The notes: generated by a model from the sequence alone, not told the origin. 64,000 nucleotides of DNA from Fundicoccus ignavus (GCF_009659375.1 NZ_WJQT01000006.1:62001-126000); one strand, 5' to 3'. Shown: positions 27,109 to 36,727, counted from the first letter of the stretch. Numbers and translations: made by a program.

Positions 27109-28435
27109 ACTTTTTATTAAACTATAAGTTTCATTGAAACAAAATTAGTATTACTAAAACTTTCTTAATTTGAAATCGATTTCAAACACAGCTTAACAGT
27201 TATATTATATATTGTCAATAATATCTATTGTTTTTATTTGTAATCGTAACCAAGAAATATGTTTAATATCTATTTTTACTTAATGTTATTACCAAAAGAA
27301 GTTGTATAAGCGAATAGTCGTATGATAGATTGTAAAGTTGTTAAAAAAAGAGAACAAGTGATTAATTTATTAGAAACTAAATCCAGCTTTATATAAAAGG
27401 ATAATAAAAATATCTTTACTCAAATTGAACGAATAATACTCAAGACTAGTAAATATAAAAAGCTGAATTCTAGCTGAAAAGTGCATTAAAACAGCTAATT
27501 AAATTATTTAAGCAATATTTTAATAAGGTTTGTCTTCCAGTAAAAATAATTGTTGTGGCTATTTGATCTTCTCGATATTAAGCAATCGTTCTGCGAACAA
27601 CAGATTGTTTCGGTTGCACCATCTATACGCCCTTTCACGGTTATGGATACTCACAAATATGCTTAAGATTAGAAATATCAGCTTTTTACCTTAAGTTTTT
27701 TGAAGTTGAATGCCACGATAGTGCCAGTGCATTGGTGCTTTTTTATAGTTTATGACTAGTGGTGCATAAAAATTAATAAAATATTGACCAACTAAAGTTA
27801 ATGTATATAAATGAATTATTTTTTTTCAGAAATGACTACTGATGTAAAGGATCATTATTAGGGACTCGATAACGAGAATGTAGAACTAAATATGCGAATC
27901 AATTTAATTAGAATGAAAAAAACTAGAAAGCAGAGAAGAAATTTTGACTGTTGTCATTTCATGAGAGAACTTATGCGCTAGGTATATAAATGTTTACTGT
28001 CATTGTAAATGACTTTTTCCATTTGCATCTTAAAGCACACACGTCAAGAAAACCCAAATCATTCTTGATCAAAATCAGTATATAACCGAAAAGTTTATTC
28101 TAATTCTTCTGATTTTATACGGCTATATATGAATTTCACTAGTCAAAGCTTAGCTTGAGGGGGTCTAAATAAGTAAGGTTCATCCCTTGACGAATAAAAA
28201 AAACTTTATGATAGATGATATCTTGGAAAAATCACATTATGAAATATGTCGAACATTTATTGGCTTCTCCTTGCCAGATCTGTGGTTATTCATTTGAATA
28301 CACAAATGATTTATAAATAATCCAGTGCTATCATAGTAAAATTTTCAGAAATCTAGTTTGAATTCTTGACGTAATTTTTGAGTAAAACTTAAATCATCAT
28401 TTATATAATATAAAGAATCGATTACCTTTACTTCT
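27109..28435. other. 1.3-kb AT-rich stretch without a recognisable gene
   Basis: Short open pieces exist on both strands (for example KAPMHWHYRGIQLQK on the minus strand near 27700, followed by a stop), but none has a start, ribosome binding site and length together. It is best described as decayed accessory DNA between the IS630 scrap and the BlaI/M56 operon. Confidence 0.5.
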
Positions 28436-28476
28436 TTCGATAACTTTTATATGTTATATTATAATTAAAAGAGGTG
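28436..28476 (+). promoter_or_regulatory. Promoter and candidate operator of the BlaI/M56 operon
   Basis: A perfect TATAAT lies at 28460-28465. Just upstream, ATAAC (28440-28444) and GTTAT (28453-28457) form an inverted repeat across an 8-bp AT spacer where the -35 region should be. AGAGGTG at 28470-28476 is the ribosome binding site. BlaI/MecI repressors bind dyads that overlap their own promoters, so autoregulation is likely. Confidence 0.55.
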
Positions 28477-28482
28477 ATAAAA

Positions 28483-28851
28483 ATGTTAAAAAATAGGATT
28501 AGTAATCGGGAACGAGATATTCTTTCTTTAATGTGGGAAGCCAATGAAGCACTGACTGCAAAACAAATTTGTGATTTGAATGAAGATCTTGTTATGAGTA
28601 CGGTTCAAACAACACTTAGAAATCTACTAAAGAACAAACTTATTGAAGTCGATGAGATTGTTTTTAGCGGAAAAGCACTTTCTCGATGTTACCTACCGAC
28701 AATTAGTCAAGAAGAATTTATCGTTAAACAATTCGAATCGATAGACCTACAAAAATTTATGACAGCATTTCTTGGCCAGGAACAAAAAATTTCTGAAGAA
28801 GAAATTAATAAAATTGAAGAACTACTTGAACAAGCACGAAAATCAGAGTAA
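28483..28851 (+). CDS. BlaI/MecI/CopY-family repressor
   Basis: 122 residues from ATG at 28483; the GTG at 28474 belongs to the Shine-Dalgarno sequence. It has the winged helix of the family (ISNRERDILSLMWEANEALT, TAKQICDLN, STVQTTLRNLLKNKLIEV) and a C-terminal dimerisation helix (EEFIVKQF...). BlaI-type repressors are released when a membrane M56 peptidase triggers their cleavage. The next gene encodes such a peptidase, so this is a sensor pair; there is no beta-lactamase here. Confidence 0.9.
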   Translation: MLKNRISNRERDILSLMWEANEALTAKQICDLNEDLVMSTVQTTLRNLLKNKLIEVDEIVFSGKALSRCYLPTISQEEFIVKQFESIDLQKFMTAFLGQEQKISEEEINKIEELLEQARKSE

Positions 28852-28865
28852 ACGGAGACTGGTCT

Positions 28866-29984
28866 ATGAATCTTTCGTTTAAAACCATTTTTATATCGAT
28901 AGTCTTAAGTACACCTTTTATTTTATTGCAACATTATTTAATGAAAAAAATAAGTAACAAATCTATGATATCTGCTAGAATATTAAATTTAATTTCACTT
29001 CTATTTATCTTTAGAATGTTACTACCAGTGGAGTATACCTATACCATTTCTATCTATTCAAAAGTTATTTTTCCATTTGTGCGTGATATATTAATTGCAG
29101 ACCTGCCGTTGATCAATACAAGTCTTATGATGTTATTTTGTATACTATGGGGTAGTGTAAGTTTCGTCAAATTAATCAAACAAATTAAAAGCCTCATTAA
29201 TTTCAAAAAAATTGTCAACTATAGTTACTCAGTCAATTTTTTCAATAAAACATTGCCGGAAAATTATCAAAAACACAAGGTAAGAGTTCTCTCCGAAATT
29301 AAGTCTCCTTGTGTAATTGGTTTTATAAAACCAATCATCTTATTGCCTAATACATTTTTTACCGAAACTGAATTGACGAACATATTGAAACACGAGTATT
29401 TACACATTTCTAGATTCGATTTAATTGTTAAAGGTATCTACGAATTCCTTGTAATTATTTATTGGTGGAATCCTTTAATGTACATTTTTAGAGAACAATT
29501 TTCAACGATTATTGAACTTCGAGTTGATGAAGAACTGGTTGAAAATTTTTCTACCGAAGAACGAATTGAATATATTCAATTAATGCTGAAAGTTCAAAAC
29601 GAACAAAATTATTCAACTAAAGCTTCAGATTTTGCATTATATTTTAATGCGGTCTCTGAAGAACCACTTTATCAGCGTTCGGTTAATATATTAAATAACA
29701 ATAAGTTCAAACCGAAATTATCCACTTTGGTGGTTTTGTTTTTAATTGGTTTTTATTTCTCAACTTCGATTATAATTGAACCCTATTATGAGAATAGCAC
29801 AAAACGTGATGAATCCTTTCTAATTACTAAAGATAATGCTTATTTATTTCTAAATACTAATGATGAATACGAATTGTATGTTAATGATCAATTAATTCAA
29901 ACTATCGAAGATATTAAACACGAATCGTTTAATACCTTGCCAATTTTTAAAACAAAGGATGATATTAAAAGTGAAACTAATTAA
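28866..29984 (+). CDS. BlaR1/MecR1-like M56 membrane metallopeptidase
   Basis: A 372-residue protein with membrane segments near 5-25, 35-55, 75-105 and 280-300. The zinc motif HEYLH is in ILKHEYLHISRFDLIVK, and the later conserved ELRVDEELVENF supplies a further acidic ligand. After the last membrane segment only about 70 residues follow, much shorter than the penicillin-binding sensor domain of BlaR1, so beta-lactam sensing is unlikely. The gene is coupled to the BlaI gene and overlaps the small exported peptide gene by 14 bp. Confidence 0.85.
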   Translation: MNLSFKTIFISIVLSTPFILLQHYLMKKISNKSMISARILNLISLLFIFRMLLPVEYTYTISIYSKVIFPFVRDILIADLPLINTSLMMLFCILWGSVSFVKLIKQIKSLINFKKIVNYSYSVNFFNKTLPENYQKHKVRVLSEIKSPCVIGFIKPIILLPNTFFTETELTNILKHEYLHISRFDLIVKGIYEFLVIIYWWNPLMYIFREQFSTIIELRVDEELVENFSTEERIEYIQLMLKVQNEQNYSTKASDFALYFNAVSEEPLYQRSVNILNNNKFKPKLSTLVVLFLIGFYFSTSIIIEPYYENSTKRDESFLITKDNAYLFLNTNDEYELYVNDQLIQTIEDIKHESFNTLPIFKTKDDIKSETN

Positions 29985-30192
29985 AATGTTTACTATCAGT
30001 TTTATTATATTAACGACAATTTTTACTGCTAACGATTCTGTGAGCGCCCAAAGTATTATCGCTGATAATACTATTGTTGAACCTTTTGCTAATGCTATTG
30101 AATGGCGTTATAAAATAATCAACGGTGTATTACATCGTAGATTGTTAAATGTTTCTACAGATACTTGGATAAGTGTTTGGGAACCAGTATGA
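29971..30192 (+). CDS. Small exported peptide coupled to the M56 peptidase gene
   Basis: 73 residues from GTG at 29971, beginning within the last codons of the peptidase gene. A signal peptide (LIKMFTISFIILTTIFTA, cut near VSAQS) leaves about 45 residues ending EWRYKIINGVLHRRLLNVST and DTWISVWEPV. The mature part is aromatic- and Arg-rich with no Cys. Coupling to a BlaI/M56 pair suggests a ligand, substrate or regulated product of the pair. Family not known to me. Confidence 0.65.
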   Translation: MKLIKMFTISFIILTTIFTANDSVSAQSIIADNTIVEPFANAIEWRYKIINGVLHRRLLNVSTDTWISVWEPV

Positions 30193-30314
30193 TACACATA
30201 ATCATTCGCGTCGCTTGTTCCTAACAGAGGAACAATTCGGACTTTCTCTGTGATTACTTAATATTTGTTTAGCTTCGTTGTTTATAATACATCTTGAATT
30301 CCATTTAATCTTCC

Positions 30315-30495
30315 ATGCGTAGATTTCCGTGGTGGTGTTGCAAAAACGGTATCAGGGGAAATCGGCGCAGCAAATTGATCAGAGTTTAGCCGATTGAACT
30401 GGTGTTAATGTCAGCTGGAAAAGTACCAACGTCTGTGAACGCTAGGAAATGACTACCACTTTAGCAAACCATCCAGGTGAGCAAAGGATCAATGC
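30315..30495 (+). repeat. Nested-palindrome element, decayed copy
   Basis: Recognisable pieces are ATGCGTAG, AATCGGCGCAGC, TTTAGCCGATTGAACTGG, AGCTGGAAAAGTACCAACGT and ACCACTTTAGCAAACCA, in the same order as the full copies but diverged, with a small insertion around the centre. Confidence 0.5.
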
Positions 30496-30525
30496 TAAAC
30501 AATAAACCCTTAAAATATAAAAATG

Positions 30526-30570
30526 AAAGAACGCATTGTCAGAGATATCGCTCTGCTCATGCGTTCTTTT
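30526..30570 (-). terminator. Intrinsic terminator of the 30602-31816 operon
   Basis: Arms AAAGAACGCAT and ATGCGTTCTTT around a GCAGAGCGATATCTCTGAC inner hairpin; T-rich on both sides, so it may work in both directions. Confidence 0.8.
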
Positions 30571-30601
30571 CTTTTAAAATTCTAGGTTATAAGCAATTTG
30601 C

Positions 30602-30940
30602 TTAAAGTTGGTTTTCTAAAAACTTCGCAAGTTGATCTTTATCGCGGGCTTTCTGTGCCTGTGAAATATTACTTGGATTCAAGTATAAGCGCGCTTGTTC
30701 TACGCCTTCGGCGTCATAAGCTACGACTGCTTCACCCTCTTCAGGATTATCACTCACTCGTTCAGCCTTCGCAAACTCTGCGCCCCAAATTTCTAAACTT
30801 TCTTCAGCAACAGCTTCACGTAAAACATTGTACATTTCAGCTTGTTGAGCAGGCACTTTAAAAATATCGATTTGAACAAATTCTTCTTCTTTTTCTCGAC
30901 GTTGGTGCTTGCTTGTGCGATTGGTTGGTTTCTTCGCCAT
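30602..30940 (-). CDS. Conserved-looking small protein of unknown function
   Basis: 112 residues, starting with a basic stretch (KKPTNRTSKHQRREK) and continuing acidic (FVQIDIFKVPAQQAEMYNVL, VAYDAEGVEQARLYL). No signal peptide or membrane segment. It starts 27 bp after the HAD phosphatase gene on the same strand, with an AAGG site and its own terminator downstream. Function unknown. Confidence 0.6.
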   Translation of the reverse strand: MAKKPTNRTSKHQRREKEEEFVQIDIFKVPAQQAEMYNVLREAVAEESLEIWGAEFAKAERVSDNPEEGEAVVAYDAEGVEQARLYLNPSNISQAQKARDKDQLAKFLENQL

Positions 30941-30967
30941 AATTAACCTTCTTTACTATTCTAAATT

Positions 30968-31816
30968 TTAACGTTTATGTGTACGGTATTTCTTCATGAA
31001 TGCCATCGAATCATTCGCTAATAACTCTTCCAACAGCGATAAAACGGCTAGGTCATTGTTGTTGCCGATTTGATAACGTGTTTCTGCTACTAAATCTGGA
31101 TCCGCATTCCCCATTGAAACACTATATAGAGCCTCTCGCATCATTGACGAATCGTTTAAACTATCGCCAAATGCCATCGTTTCATCCGATGAAATATTAT
31201 ATTTATCTTGTAAGTAGCGTACCGAAGAGCCTTTACCACCATCACGATGATAAACATCTAGCCAGCCGTCACCACTTGTCACAGCGGAGCAATCATCATA
31301 TCGTTCATTAATAATACGCGCCATTGTTTTGTTCTCGTGTAACGCCTTCTCGCTATGGATGGCGATTTTGACTGCTTGTTCATTCACAGGGATATCATTA
31401 AACGTTTCAACTAACACAATACGGTCGTTATAACGTTTAACAATTTCCAATTCTTCCTCATCCATTTCACGGAAATAGGTCTTATCTCCAGTACTCACGT
31501 TAGGATGGAAACCATCGAATTCATCTAAGAAGTGCTCAATTGAGATGACCGTTTCAGGATTAATCGAAATTGCGTGCAACAATGCTTGTTCACGCACAAT
31601 ATAATTTCCATTATCTCCGGCAAAATATAAACGATTGCGGTCTTCTTCGTCGAAATATGCTTCTAGTTTGTGGAAGCTATTCCCGCTCGCAATACATACA
31701 ATAATATCTCTCGCTAATAAATCCGCTAAAATGCGCTTAAAACGAGCGACATCGTAAGTCTTATCCGTCTTTAAAAATGTTTCATCCATATCAATTGCAA
31801 TTAATTTAATCGTCAT
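30968..31816 (-). CDS. Cof-type HAD-superfamily phosphatase
   Basis: 282 residues of the HAD IIB (Cof) type. Motif I is IAIDMDETFL (the nucleophile and acid Asp), motif II VCIASGN, motif III Lys in GGKGSSVRYL, and motif IV is MAFGDSLNDSSM. These enzymes dephosphorylate sugar phosphates, flavin precursors or similar. ATG at 31816 follows AAGGTAGG. The small protein downstream is probably cotranscribed. Confidence 0.9.
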   Translation of the reverse strand: MTIKLIAIDMDETFLKTDKTYDVARFKRILADLLARDIIVCIASGNSFHKLEAYFDEEDRNRLYFAGDNGNYIVREQALLHAISINPETVISIEHFLDEFDGFHPNVSTGDKTYFREMDEEELEIVKRYNDRIVLVETFNDIPVNEQAVKIAIHSEKALHENKTMARIINERYDDCSAVTSGDGWLDVYHRDGGKGSSVRYLQDKYNISSDETMAFGDSLNDSSMMREALYSVSMGNADPDLVAETRYQIGNNNDLAVLSLLEELLANDSMAFMKKYRTHKR

Positions 31817-31837
31817 GATACCCTACCTTTAATTATT

Positions 31838-32755
31838 TTAAGGCAAACTATTGCCTGCACTTAGGTATATATCATACCATTCTTGGCGACTTAATTCGAC
31901 TGTTGTCCCTTCACACATTTTAGTGATGCGCTCTGGATTCATTGAGCCAACAATTGGTTGCATCATTGCTGGATGACGTAGAATCCAAGCCATCACGATG
32001 GCTTCAAGTGTAACACCACGTTCGTCGGCATAAGCTTGCAATTTAGCTGTTAATTCTTGATAAGCTGGATGTTTAATAAATAAACCTTGGCTTAAATCTA
32101 CTTGGAATGGCGACCACGGTTGAATCGTCATTTCTTTAAGTCGTGAATAATCAAGGATACTTCCATCTCGATTCAAGCCAGCTTCATCCAACATATTCAC
32201 ATTAAAACCTGCATCCACCATTGGGGTATGTGCTGGACCAAATTGAAGCTGATTCGCTTGTAGTTTCATTGGCACATACTTTTGTAAGAGCTCAATTTGC
32301 ATTGGGTTTTGATTGCTGACGCCGAAATAGTTAACTTTACCACTTTGTGCTAATTGTTCAAAGGCTGAAGCGACTTCCTCAGGCTCTACTAAAGTATCTG
32401 GACGATGTAACAATAAGAAATCTAAATAGTCTGTTTCAAGTCTATCTAAAACCCCCTCTACCGAAGATACAATGTGTTCTTTCGAGAAGTCAAAAAAACC
32501 TTTACGAATCCCAACTTTTGATTGTAAGAATAGTTCATCACGTTTTAAACCAGCTGCTTTAGCGGCTTGAGCAAAAACTGTTTCTGATTTGCCTCCACCG
32601 TAAATATCCGCATGATCATAAAAATTAATGCCACTTGCATGAGCTGCAGTTAATACGTCTGCTGCCTCAGCCACCGATAACTCACTCATTCGCATACAAC
32701 CTAAAATTAGACGACTTGCTTCAATCCCTGTAGTTCCCACTGACATAAAATTCAT
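31838..32755 (-). CDS. Aldo/keto reductase (YdhF-like)
   Basis: 305 residues. The catalytic tetrad is visible: Asp in INFYDHADIYGGG, Tyr in the same motif, Lys in LFLQSKVGIRKG and His in LLLHRPD. SNQNPMQIELLQ and the C-terminal PIVGSMNPERI, which binds the NADPH phosphate, follow. This branch is similar to E. coli YdhF; the substrate is unknown. Confidence 0.9.
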   Translation of the reverse strand: MNFMSVGTTGIEASRLILGCMRMSELSVAEAADVLTAAHASGINFYDHADIYGGGKSETVFAQAAKAAGLKRDELFLQSKVGIRKGFFDFSKEHIVSSVEGVLDRLETDYLDFLLLHRPDTLVEPEEVASAFEQLAQSGKVNYFGVSNQNPMQIELLQKYVPMKLQANQLQFGPAHTPMVDAGFNVNMLDEAGLNRDGSILDYSRLKEMTIQPWSPFQVDLSQGLFIKHPAYQELTAKLQAYADERGVTLEAIVMAWILRHPAMMQPIVGSMNPERITKMCEGTTVELSRQEWYDIYLSAGNSLP

Positions 32756-32799
32756 TCAAAGTTCCTCTTTTCTATACAATTTTGTTTAATTGATGATGC

Positions 32800-34380
32800 C
32801 TAACGTTTAAACATTCCTGTAATACCACGCGACACGGCTTTACCTACTTCGCGTCCAACACTACTCATAATATTCTTCGTGAAACGATCCATCGCTGAAT
32901 CTGTACGACGTGCACTTGTACGGGCTTTCTGTGCCGCCTGACGGGCCCGTTCATTTTCTTTTTCGGCTTGCTTACGCTGTTTTTCCAATTCTTTGGCTAA
33001 TTCTGCTTCTTGCTTAGCCTCTGCCTTGGCTTGCTCTTTGGCTAAACGTTCTGCTTCGGCGGCTTGAGCCGCTGCTTCTGCCTCTGCAATCAAGGCTGCT
33101 TCTTCCATTTCAATTAAGGCCGTGATTTGTTCGTGCGCACTTTCGCGGTTAATACTCTCTTGGTATTTCTCCAATAAAGGTGATTGATTGACTACTTGCA
33201 ATAGTTTGCTTGGATCAATCGTGCCAATGCGACTTTGTGGCGGGTAAATCATGACGCGATCAGCCATAGACGGTGTCCCATCAGCTTGCAAGGTTGAAAC
33301 GACCGCTTCACCGACTTTCAACTCTTGGATAACATGCGCTAAATCTTCGCCACTTTCTTGGCGGAAACTATCTGCCACTGCTTTGACTGTTTTTAATTCC
33401 TTCGGCGTAAAGGCTCTGAGTCCATGTTGAATTCGATTCCCAAGCTGACTGGCGACAGCTTCAGGTATATCCGTTGTATTCTGTGTAATAAAGAAGACAC
33501 CTACACCTTTCGAGCGAATCAAGCGAACAATCAGTTCTATTTTGTCTAGGAGGGCTTTTGGTGTGCCATCAAAGAGTGAATGCGCCTCATCAAAGAAAAA
33601 GACTAACTTCGGCTGCGGTAAGTCCCCTACTTCAGGTAAATCTTCATAGAGTTCCGATAATAATGCCAGCAACACGGTCGCATATAAAGTCGGCTGTGTA
33701 TATAATTGCTTAGCATTTAGGATATTGATCACGCCACGTCCATCTGCTGACTGGCGCATAAAGTCCGCTATTTCCAAACTCGGCTCATTAAAAAATTGTT
33801 GGCCTCCTTGTTGTTCTAAGACCACAATACTGCGCAGAATCACGCCAACTGAAGCTTTTGAAATCGTACCATAGTGCTGGCCCAACTCTTGCGCGTGGTC
33901 AGCAACATAATTTAACATCGCACGTAAATCCATTAAATCAATCAATAATAATTCCCGCTCATCTGCTACCGCAAAGACAATATTCAGTATGCCGGTTTGC
34001 GTATCATTCAAGCCTAATAAACGTGATAAGAGAATCGGTCCCATTTCAGAAATGGTAATTCGAACTGGCGTCCCTTCCGCTCCAAACACATCCCAAATTT
34101 CCACCGGATAACTTTGTGGTTCATATGTGGTGTACTGTGTTGCTGTTAATCTTTCTTCCAGACCATCTCCGGTATTGGCTTCCGCCAGACTTGCGATATC
34201 CCCTTTAATATCCGAGAGGAACACCGGAATCCCTGCCGCACTCAACTGTTCCGCCAACACCTTCAACGTAATCGTCTTTCCTGTACCCGTTGCGCCTGCA
34301 ATAATCCCGTGACGATTCAATTTCGATAATTCAATTGACGCTACATCTTTCCCATAGCCAAAATACACTTTCTCCGTCAC
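32800..34380 (-). CDS. DUF853/HerA-like ATPase (YjgR family)
   Basis: 526 residues from GTG at 34380 after AAAGGAGG. Walker A IAGATGTGKTITLK lies near residue 30, FLSDIKGD follows, and Walker B is LVFFFDEAHSLFDG near 250. HerA-like ATPases form hexameric DNA-translocating rings, but members of this branch usually stand alone and have no known role. Residues about 400-500 are a long Ala/Glu/Lys/Arg coiled coil, followed by a basic tail (GREVGKAVSRGITGMFKR). No nuclease partner is adjacent. Confidence 0.85.
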   Translation of the reverse strand: MTEKVYFGYGKDVASIELSKLNRHGIIAGATGTGKTITLKVLAEQLSAAGIPVFLSDIKGDIASLAEANTGDGLEERLTATQYTTYEPQSYPVEIWDVFGAEGTPVRITISEMGPILLSRLLGLNDTQTGILNIVFAVADERELLLIDLMDLRAMLNYVADHAQELGQHYGTISKASVGVILRSIVVLEQQGGQQFFNEPSLEIADFMRQSADGRGVINILNAKQLYTQPTLYATVLLALLSELYEDLPEVGDLPQPKLVFFFDEAHSLFDGTPKALLDKIELIVRLIRSKGVGVFFITQNTTDIPEAVASQLGNRIQHGLRAFTPKELKTVKAVADSFRQESGEDLAHVIQELKVGEAVVSTLQADGTPSMADRVMIYPPQSRIGTIDPSKLLQVVNQSPLLEKYQESINRESAHEQITALIEMEEAALIAEAEAAAQAAEAERLAKEQAKAEAKQEAELAKELEKQRKQAEKENERARQAAQKARTSARRTDSAMDRFTKNIMSSVGREVGKAVSRGITGMFKR

Positions 34381-34631
34381 ACACTCTACCTCCTTTAACC
34401 GTTCTTTATGACTCCTATTTTATCACAAGTTGTTTTAAGGCAGTTAGCTTATACCATTGTTTAAGTAGTAATGTTTGCTTATAAGCTTCCAATTTGCTAA
34501 GAAATAGTTTAGCCTCTGACGAATATTTATCCAAAGTCATAGTTTGAATGATGATTATTGGTATTTCACTCAAAATAAGAAACCCTTTCACCCAGCTTTC
34601 GCCAAATAAAAGAGTTCCCTTTATACACTAT

Positions 34632-35456
34632 TTAAATTGATAGTTGGTCTAAGAAGGCCATATCTTCTGCGCTAATTTCAAAATCTAAATCAGCGTTTGC
34701 TAAAATATATTCTTCATGAACAGATTTCGGCAAAATAATATGCCCTTTCTGAATTGGATAACGGTAACAAATCTGCGGAATCGTTTTTGAGTATTTATCC
34801 GCAATCGCTTGGATATCTGGATTACCTAATAAACGCCCTGTTCCCAATGAAGAATAAGCTTCAACGATAATATCATTCTCCTGACAGAAGTTGACAATTT
34901 CATCTTGCGTATAACCAATGTGGAACAGAATTTGGTTCACAACTGGCTTAATCGATGTATTGTCTAACAAGTTTTGAATATCCGCCACGTTAAAGTTCGA
35001 TACACCGATAGCACGAACTAAACCTTTTTCATATAATTCACTCAAAGCGCGCCAAACTTGTAAGTTTTCTTCATAGAAGTTCGGACGTGTGGCTTCACGA
35101 CTAAATAGATGCCAAGGTGTTGGACAGTGAACGAGCACTAAATCAATATAATCTGTCCCTAGTTCTTCTAATTCTCGGTAGAAAGCCGTCATCGTATCTG
35201 TATAAGTTTTCGCTTCGCCAGGAATTTTAGTTGTGATAAAGATATCTTCACGTTTTGCTTTGCTGGACGCGATTCCTGCACGAATTCCTTTACTATTGTT
35301 GTAACCACGCGCACCGTCAATATGACGGTAGCCATTCTTAATCGCAAAAGCGGTTGAGTTTACCGCATCTGCAATCGATACTTGCCAAGTCCCTAAGGCA
35401 ACTTGTGGGATTTCAACGCCATTGTTAAGCGTCAATGTTTTGTCTAAAATCGTCAT
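34632..35456 (-). CDS. Aldo/keto reductase (2,5-diketogluconate-reductase-like)
   Basis: 274 residues from ATG at 35456; the GTG at 35465 is part of the GAAAGGTGG site. Tetrad residues are Asp and Tyr in GYRHIDGARGYNNS, Lys in IFITTKIPG and His in LVLVHCPTPW. GVSNFNVADI and a C-terminal HIILPKSVHEEYI cofactor site complete the family pattern. YNNS replaces the usual YxNE, so the position after Tyr-Asn is altered. Confidence 0.9.
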   Translation of the reverse strand: MTILDKTLTLNNGVEIPQVALGTWQVSIADAVNSTAFAIKNGYRHIDGARGYNNSKGIRAGIASSKAKREDIFITTKIPGEAKTYTDTMTAFYRELEELGTDYIDLVLVHCPTPWHLFSREATRPNFYEENLQVWRALSELYEKGLVRAIGVSNFNVADIQNLLDNTSIKPVVNQILFHIGYTQDEIVNFCQENDIIVEAYSSLGTGRLLGNPDIQAIADKYSKTIPQICYRYPIQKGHIILPKSVHEEYILANADLDFEISAEDMAFLDQLSI

Positions 35457-35639
35457 ATAATCCACCTTTCAAATGTCATATGTTTATTATACGCTGTTTA
35501 CGGCTTGATTGTAAATGTTTACATTATTGTTAAGACAATAAAAATGGATTAGTTTGAGGGATTAATGGGTGACCTAGTTTACGAATCAAGTAATTACTAT
35601 ATTGTCTTATTCTGTCAGCTTATTGAGTTTTCGCGATTC

Positions 35640-35790
35640 AATGATTAAACTCGGCTTGTGAGTTTGATGATTGAAGCCCTCAATGTTTAAACTCAGATCG
35701 CGAGTTCGAACATTGAAACACTTTCTTGCACTTCAAGGATGAAATGACTTCTTTTTGCAAAAGAAGTCGCCCTTTTAAAAGCTTTTTAAA
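35640..35790. repeat. AACTC/GAGTT double hairpin plus GACTTC hairpin module
   Basis: Hairpin 1 has arms TTCAATGATTAAACTC and GAGTTTGATGATTGAA; hairpin 2 has CAATGTTTAAACTC and GAGTTCGAACATTG. Then GACTTCTTTTTGCAAAAGAAGTC leads into GCCCTTTTA. The same order of parts occurs at 14078-14205. Confidence 0.7.
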
Positions 35791-35894
35791 CAAGATGTTC
35801 TCAGTTTTACTCTACAATCGACGCATTAAATAGTTTCCGCTAATAATTATCAATCTATTAGCGAAGCATATCCCTTTATTTATTTTCAATGATT

Positions 35895-36727
35895 CTAATG
35901 TGCTAACTCGGAAATTGAGTCGACACATTAGACCTGTTAATGTGCCAACTCAATTCGACTATCGACGTAATTACCGTAAATTTTTCGATTTTCAAGCATA
36001 TTTTGACGAGTCACTTGCTTATTTCAGACAATATCTCGTATTTGCAGCTAGTTTTTTGCTTAAACATACAGATATTTGTTCTAATGTGCTAACTCGGAAA
36101 TTGAGTCGACACATTAGACCTGTTAATGTGCCAACTCAATTCGACTATCGACATGATTACCGTAAATTTTTCGATTTTCAAGCATATTTTGACGAGTCAC
36201 TTGCTTATTTCAGGCAATATCTCGCATTTACAGCTAGTTTTTTGCTTAAACATACAGATATTTGTTCTAATGTGCTAACTCGAAATTTGAGTCGACACAT
36301 TAGACCTGTTAACGTGCCAACTCAATTCGACTATCGACATGATTACAGTAAATTTTTCGATTTTCAAGCATATTTTGACGAGTCACTTGCTTATTTCAGG
36401 CAATATCTCGCATTTACAGCTAGTTTTTTGCTTAAACATACAGATATTTGTTCTAATGTGCTAACTCGAAATTTGAGTCGATACATTAGACCTGTTAATG
36501 TGCCAACTCAATTCGACTATCGACATGATTACCGTAAATTTTTCGATTTTCAAGCATATTATGACGAGTCACTTGCTTATTCCAGGCAATATACTCGCAT
36601 TTGCAGCTGGTTTTTTTGCTTAAACATACAGATATTTGTTCTAATGTGCTAACTCGGAAATTGAGTCGACACATTAGACCTGTTAACGTGCCAACTCAAT
36701 TCGACTATCGACATGATTATCGAAGTA
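35895..36727 (+). repeat. 186-bp tandem repeat array (four units and a partial fifth)
   Basis: Units begin CTAATGTGCTAACTCG at 35895, 36081, 36267, 36453 and 36641: spacing 186, 186, 186, 188 bp. The fifth is cut after about 85 bp. Each unit starts with a hairpin (CTAATGTG...AACTC...GAGT...CACATTAG). Units are about 95% alike, so the duplications are recent. A 250-codon open frame crosses it because 186 is a multiple of 3, but it has no ribosome binding site and no known protein features. Confidence 0.85.

Noticed and set aside
27600..27760. A transposase remnant in the empty stretch
   Set aside because: Short minus-strand text (HYRGIQLQK) recalls IS3-type ends, but it is too short and has no catalytic motif to support a call.
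28866..29984. Beta-lactam sensing by the M56 protein
   Set aside because: The C-terminal penicillin-binding sensor domain of BlaR1/MecR1 is absent and no beta-lactamase or PBP gene is adjacent.
35900..36652. A 250-codon open frame with four 62-residue repeats
   Set aside because: The frame exists because the 186-bp DNA repeat is a multiple of three. It starts inside a hairpin, has no ribosome binding site and the conserved parts are the DNA palindromes.
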